From NCBI GenBank assembly GCA_000697355.1, contig JNEN01001248.1, forward strand, positions 36,110 through 100,109: a DNA stretch of 64,000 nucleotides. Reading direction: 5' to 3'. Origin of the DNA: Syncephalastrum monosporum B8922. Its lineage: Eukaryota > Mucoromycota > Mucoromycetes > Mucorales > Syncephalastraceae. The notes beneath the pieces were generated by a model, which had not been told where the DNA came from, did no database searches, and worked only from the letters and a program-made list of their open reading frames with translations. This document shows positions 57,674 to 64,000 of this stretch, one piece after another. The stretch's first letter is position 1, and every line of letters starts with the position of its first letter. The position numbers were made by a program, and so were the translations under genes.

Positions 57674-59164
57674 ATGCTGCCTTTGCACGCACGATCGTCT
57701 CAGCAGGCTCGATTAGACCTTTGGCTGGCTTCACAAGCCGACTCGGTACAATGCCGCCTGCAAGCACCACACGCTCAATCCATTTCCAACTATGATAATG
57801 ATAAAAATAGTCCTGTCACCCGTGACATGGACGACGACACCGCTTCAGCAAGCATCGACCTGGTTGACTCTCACGCAGACGACCACTCCACTTCCGACGA
57901 CGCTACAGTTCCATACTCTGCTCACAGTGCCAGTGAAGACGACGACAGAGAAGACTTGTTCTTTAGTACACACGAGTTGTCCATTTCAGGAAAGCCTTTA
58001 GTGGTGCCTGCAGGCACCCGTCAAAATAAAGACGAGAATAACGACGACTGCTTTGACGACGACAACGTGTCACACCTCTTATCCAGCGAAGGTGGTGCTC
58101 CACCTTGCCTCGCTCACACTCATGATCAGCACGACGATATTGTGGATCTTTCTTCTTTGGGCTCTGTCTCTGAGTCGCCCGTTGCACGTTTACAAGTCGC
58201 ACCAATGTATACAACATCTGAAACACAACGTATGTCTCCATCATTTTGACGCTTCATTCGAAAAGTATATTTACTTTACTGAACAGATGTCACACGGGAA
58301 GCATCCCCAACCTTTCGGAGACCAATACCGCCGCATGATTCGCTTGATGAACCTCTGTTTCTTGATTCTGCTGAGCATTTCAAAGGTACGTGTCTGGAAT
58401 ATATCTCCTTGGTGAGCCTCACTCACCTCTCAGCTTTCCATCGTTACATATCAGGTCTCGATCACAACGCCCTCCGACAGCAGCTTCCACCGCCGCTGGG
58501 TCGGGATGAGAGCTTACTCTGTCTGGAAGATAGTGGCCAAAGCAGCGACATCCAATCCTTCTCTCCAACTTCCTTGTCTTCCATAGCAAGTCAGCCAGAA
58601 GTGCCGCCTGGGAACGAACAAAGAGGACCCCGAACGGAGGGCGCTTCTTCTGAAAGGGAAAAGGAAGCATCTGAGGATAGTAGCAGATTAGGTTTGCCGG
58701 CCTACTCACTCGACGACGAGAGCCACGCCATTATCCAACGTATAGCCACCGACTATGCTGCTCAGGCTTTCTATTCTGGTGCAGCCAAGCAGGCTGCGCA
58801 ACTGTCCATAGTTCCTACCAGCGATACTGAAGAGGAGTACGAAACAGGTGGGCAACCATCCACCCAACGAAGCACACGCTGGGATGGCTTCATGTCCTCC
58901 TGGTCAAGCCCATCCTCCCAAGAAAGCGACTCCGCCAAGGCCCTGTCCAAGATACCCAGACGCCTCGATCCATCACATCCAGGGGCATCCCACAAACAAA
59001 AGCAAAAGCACCAGACAACCTTGTCCTTCAACACCGTCGTCCGTGGCTCCACGAAGCTGCCCCCCAAAGCCGCCATGGCATCGCTCAAACGCCATGCATC
59101 TGAAGATACCCGCACCAGACGTCCATCCAAATCCAAGTCGCGCGTACGCCGAATGCGAAAATAA
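57674..59164 (+). CDS. Unknown Ser/acid-rich protein with basic C-terminus
   Basis: Three exons, 454 aa: 57674-58229, 58287-58385, 58455-59164. The upstream frame is open from 57473, but the ATG at 57509 lies only 110 bp from the Set2 stop, so I prefer the ATG at 57674 (MLPLHARSSQQARLDLWLAS). The protein is mostly disordered: Asp/Ser/His-rich (DDDTASASIDLVDSHADD), then Pro/Glu-rich, ending in a basic, nuclear-localisation-like tail (RPSKSKSRVRRMRK). A QTTLSF motif near residue 408 loosely resembles a PCNA-interaction peptide. The segment ESHAIIQRIATDYAAQAFYS is the only obviously ordered helix. Splice joins keep frame. I do not recognise the family; a nuclear role is inferred only from composition. 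Confidence 0.65.
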
Positions 59165-59577
59165 AATCGTCGTCCTTTCAGTACATACAGTACACATGGC
59201 GTATCTACATGAAATGTAGATGACTACAAAGTGGAGCGGAAGCCTAGTTTAGGCCAGTTCTACTGTTTGGGGGAAAATAATGTCTTTATGGATCATGCCT
59301 TATTTCAGTCGCACGCTACAATAGCCTCGCGTGGTCCTCTATAAGACTTGGACTTGAGATAAAAAGCGCATTGAGACCATATCATGCGCATGTTTCAAGC
59401 TGTAAAGGTCACATCATCAGCACCGAATACAAAAACGACTGCATCAGCTCTCGCATAGTTCGCCTCAATCTGAACACCTGGTCGACTTTATCTCTTTCAT
59501 GTGTGGGGACTTTCCTTGGTCTTGCGACTAAAGAAATAGTGTAAACAGCATTGACACATAATTACAATTCCCTTTTA
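59165..59577. other. Convergent intergenic spacer
   Basis: 413 bp between the stops of the unknown Ser-rich gene and the Msi1-like gene. AT-rich 3'-flank sequence; no feature recognised. Confidence 0.5.
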
Positions 59578-63042
<3,465 letters not shown>

Positions 63043-63343
63043 TTAAACATATATATTTATATTGCTGCCTCCATAATGGCGACGGCGTCCGCGAGAGTGA
63101 CCACCACCGCGCTTCTGGAAAGCGCCACCACGAGGCCTATTGTATGGTGAGTATGGTTAGTGGGGTGGATGGGGTGGATGGAAGGGTTCAAATCCTTCAA
63201 GTCCAACTCTCGACGTTTCCTATTACAGCTCAAAGGGAGATCAGCAACGTCTTTCATTTTCTGTTGTCGTTTTCTTACGGTGGTGGTTGATCAAGATCCA
63301 TTGTCGCATTTTCGACGAATGTCCAATGGTCTTGACGTTCCAT
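63043..63343 (-). CDS. 3' end of an unidentified protein with RG-rich tail
   Basis: Possible exons 63343-63279, 63219-63208 and 63136-63043 join in frame to give MERQDHWTFVENATMDLDQP, then PPKRREPRGGAFQKRGGG and a terminal HSRGRRRHYGGSN stretch. The Arg-Gly-rich tail is typical of RNA-binding proteins. The 12-nt middle exon is inferred. An acceptor (caaatag) stands directly before the ATG at 63343, so earlier exons probably lie at 63350-64000; I could not connect them with confidence. Family not recognised. Confidence 0.4.
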
Positions 63344-64000
63344 CTATTTGAAGAAAGGAGTCAACTGGTTAAAGGAAACAAATCACTATGCGTGGTAGAT
63401 TGGTATTACAGTTCGTAATCAGTAGAAACGTGAAAAAAGTACAGACTGAAAGACAAAGGACTAGAGCCTTCCAAAGGTGCGTTCATCTTAACGAGTTGAC
63501 AAGTCAGTCACTTCCAAATAGACGCGAACTACCCCTGAGTGACGAGAATCTATAACAGGAGAAGTGTAAACATCGATGTTCCTTGTACCGACGTGCACTG
63601 CAAATAGATTTTGGACAATCATTTCAATCCAAAAAAGAAAGAAAAATGTAAACATCGATGTCGCAAGGCTGACGACCATTGCCGAACATTTATCCCATGA
63701 CCACATGTGCATACGAATCGTGACTCAAGGTCGCCCTTTGTGCTTCAAGTTGATCTTTAGATATTTCCTTGGCTCAACCTGCCAAATAAATTGAAAGCTA
63801 CAAGTTCGAGTGATAACTCGTAAAATCTTAGTATTAGCCACCAAAATTCATGCGGTACAGAGTTTCTTCCTATCGGTGAACGGACGGTCGGGGAATCCAG
63901 TCCCCAAATCTTCTGTTCACACCGATTCAGGAAGGATGTAAACTTGTTGAACGACCGCTAATAAACTTGTCCCTTGCATGATCACGTTGCTTTGCTTGTT
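63344..64000. other. Right edge of window, unresolved
   Basis: Probably upstream exons and introns of the RG-rich gene. On the minus strand a frame with VHVGTRNIDVYTSPV, then HSGVVRVYLEVTDL lies at 63490-63610 and looks protein-like. I could not find joins that link it to the RG tail. Confidence 0.35.

Noticed and set aside
63150..63196. Possible tRNA: TGGTTAGTGG (A-box-like) followed by GGTTCAAATCC (B-box-like) on the plus strand
   Set aside because: The flanking bases do not form a 7-bp acceptor stem or a proper anticodon arm, and the stretch lies in what looks like an intron of the RG-rich gene.

Overview
The window is nuclear DNA of a filamentous fungus, most likely an early-diverging lineage (Mucoromycota-like). 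The genes are intron-dense, with many short GT-AG introns of roughly 40-110 nt. Every recognised product is eukaryotic: beta-tubulin, ribosomal protein eL29, Set2, an Msi1/RBBP4 protein, a GGA adaptor, a GBF1/Gea Arf-GEF and Pso2. ARMC7 and MHYT-domain proteins, plus a decayed element resembling families expanded in Mucorales, favour Mucoromycota over ascomycete yeasts. The species was not determined.

Layout. 1-1.8 kb has no recognisable gene. 1.8-11 kb holds a RING/LON protein (+), beta-tubulin (+), a Bud22/SRFBP1-like ribosome-biogenesis protein (-) and a GGA clathrin adaptor (-). After a 3.6 kb gene-free gap comes an SH3-SAM-PH-CH polarity scaffold (+, 14.7-17.7 kb). A second 3.9 kb gap contains a GC-rich island that may be the relic of a Zn2Cys6 regulator. 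21.5-30.5 kb has an MHYT membrane protein (+), a SAM methyltransferase (-), an EI24/Rrt8-type membrane protein (-) and an EH-domain protein (-). 33-40 kb has BolA2 (+), NAD-malic enzyme (-), ARMC7 (-), a PPR protein (+) and eL29 (-). 41.4-51.4 kb has a 19-exon GBF1/Gea Arf-GEF (+), an intronless PPR protein (+) and the cross-link nuclease Pso2/Snm1 (-). 51.5-54.2 kb is an unusual accessory block: two ~350 bp direct repeats flank tandem imperfect-palindrome repeats, a dead Tc1/mariner fragment, a decayed family member, a small zinc-finger ORF and a poly-A tract. 54.2-61.3 kb has Set2 (+), an unknown serine/acid-rich protein (+) and an RBBP4/Msi1 WD40 protein (-). The last 2.7 kb holds the 3' end of an unidentified RG-rich protein (-).

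Functionally the genes are housekeeping: Arf-dependent Golgi traffic (GBF1, GGA), endocytosis and polarity (EH, SH3-PH), mitochondrial RNA and carbon metabolism (two PPRs, malic enzyme), iron sensing (BolA2), ribosome assembly (Bud22, eL29) and chromatin (Set2, Msi1). They show no operon logic.

Exon joins were worked out by eye from reading frame and family conservation. Every listed model sums to a multiple of three, but starts and a few junctions remain uncertain, as noted. The most unusual non-genic feature is the PSO2-SET2 interval: the sequence abutting each gene's start is the same repeat, with transposon debris lying between the copies. I did not find a clearly new multi-gene system.
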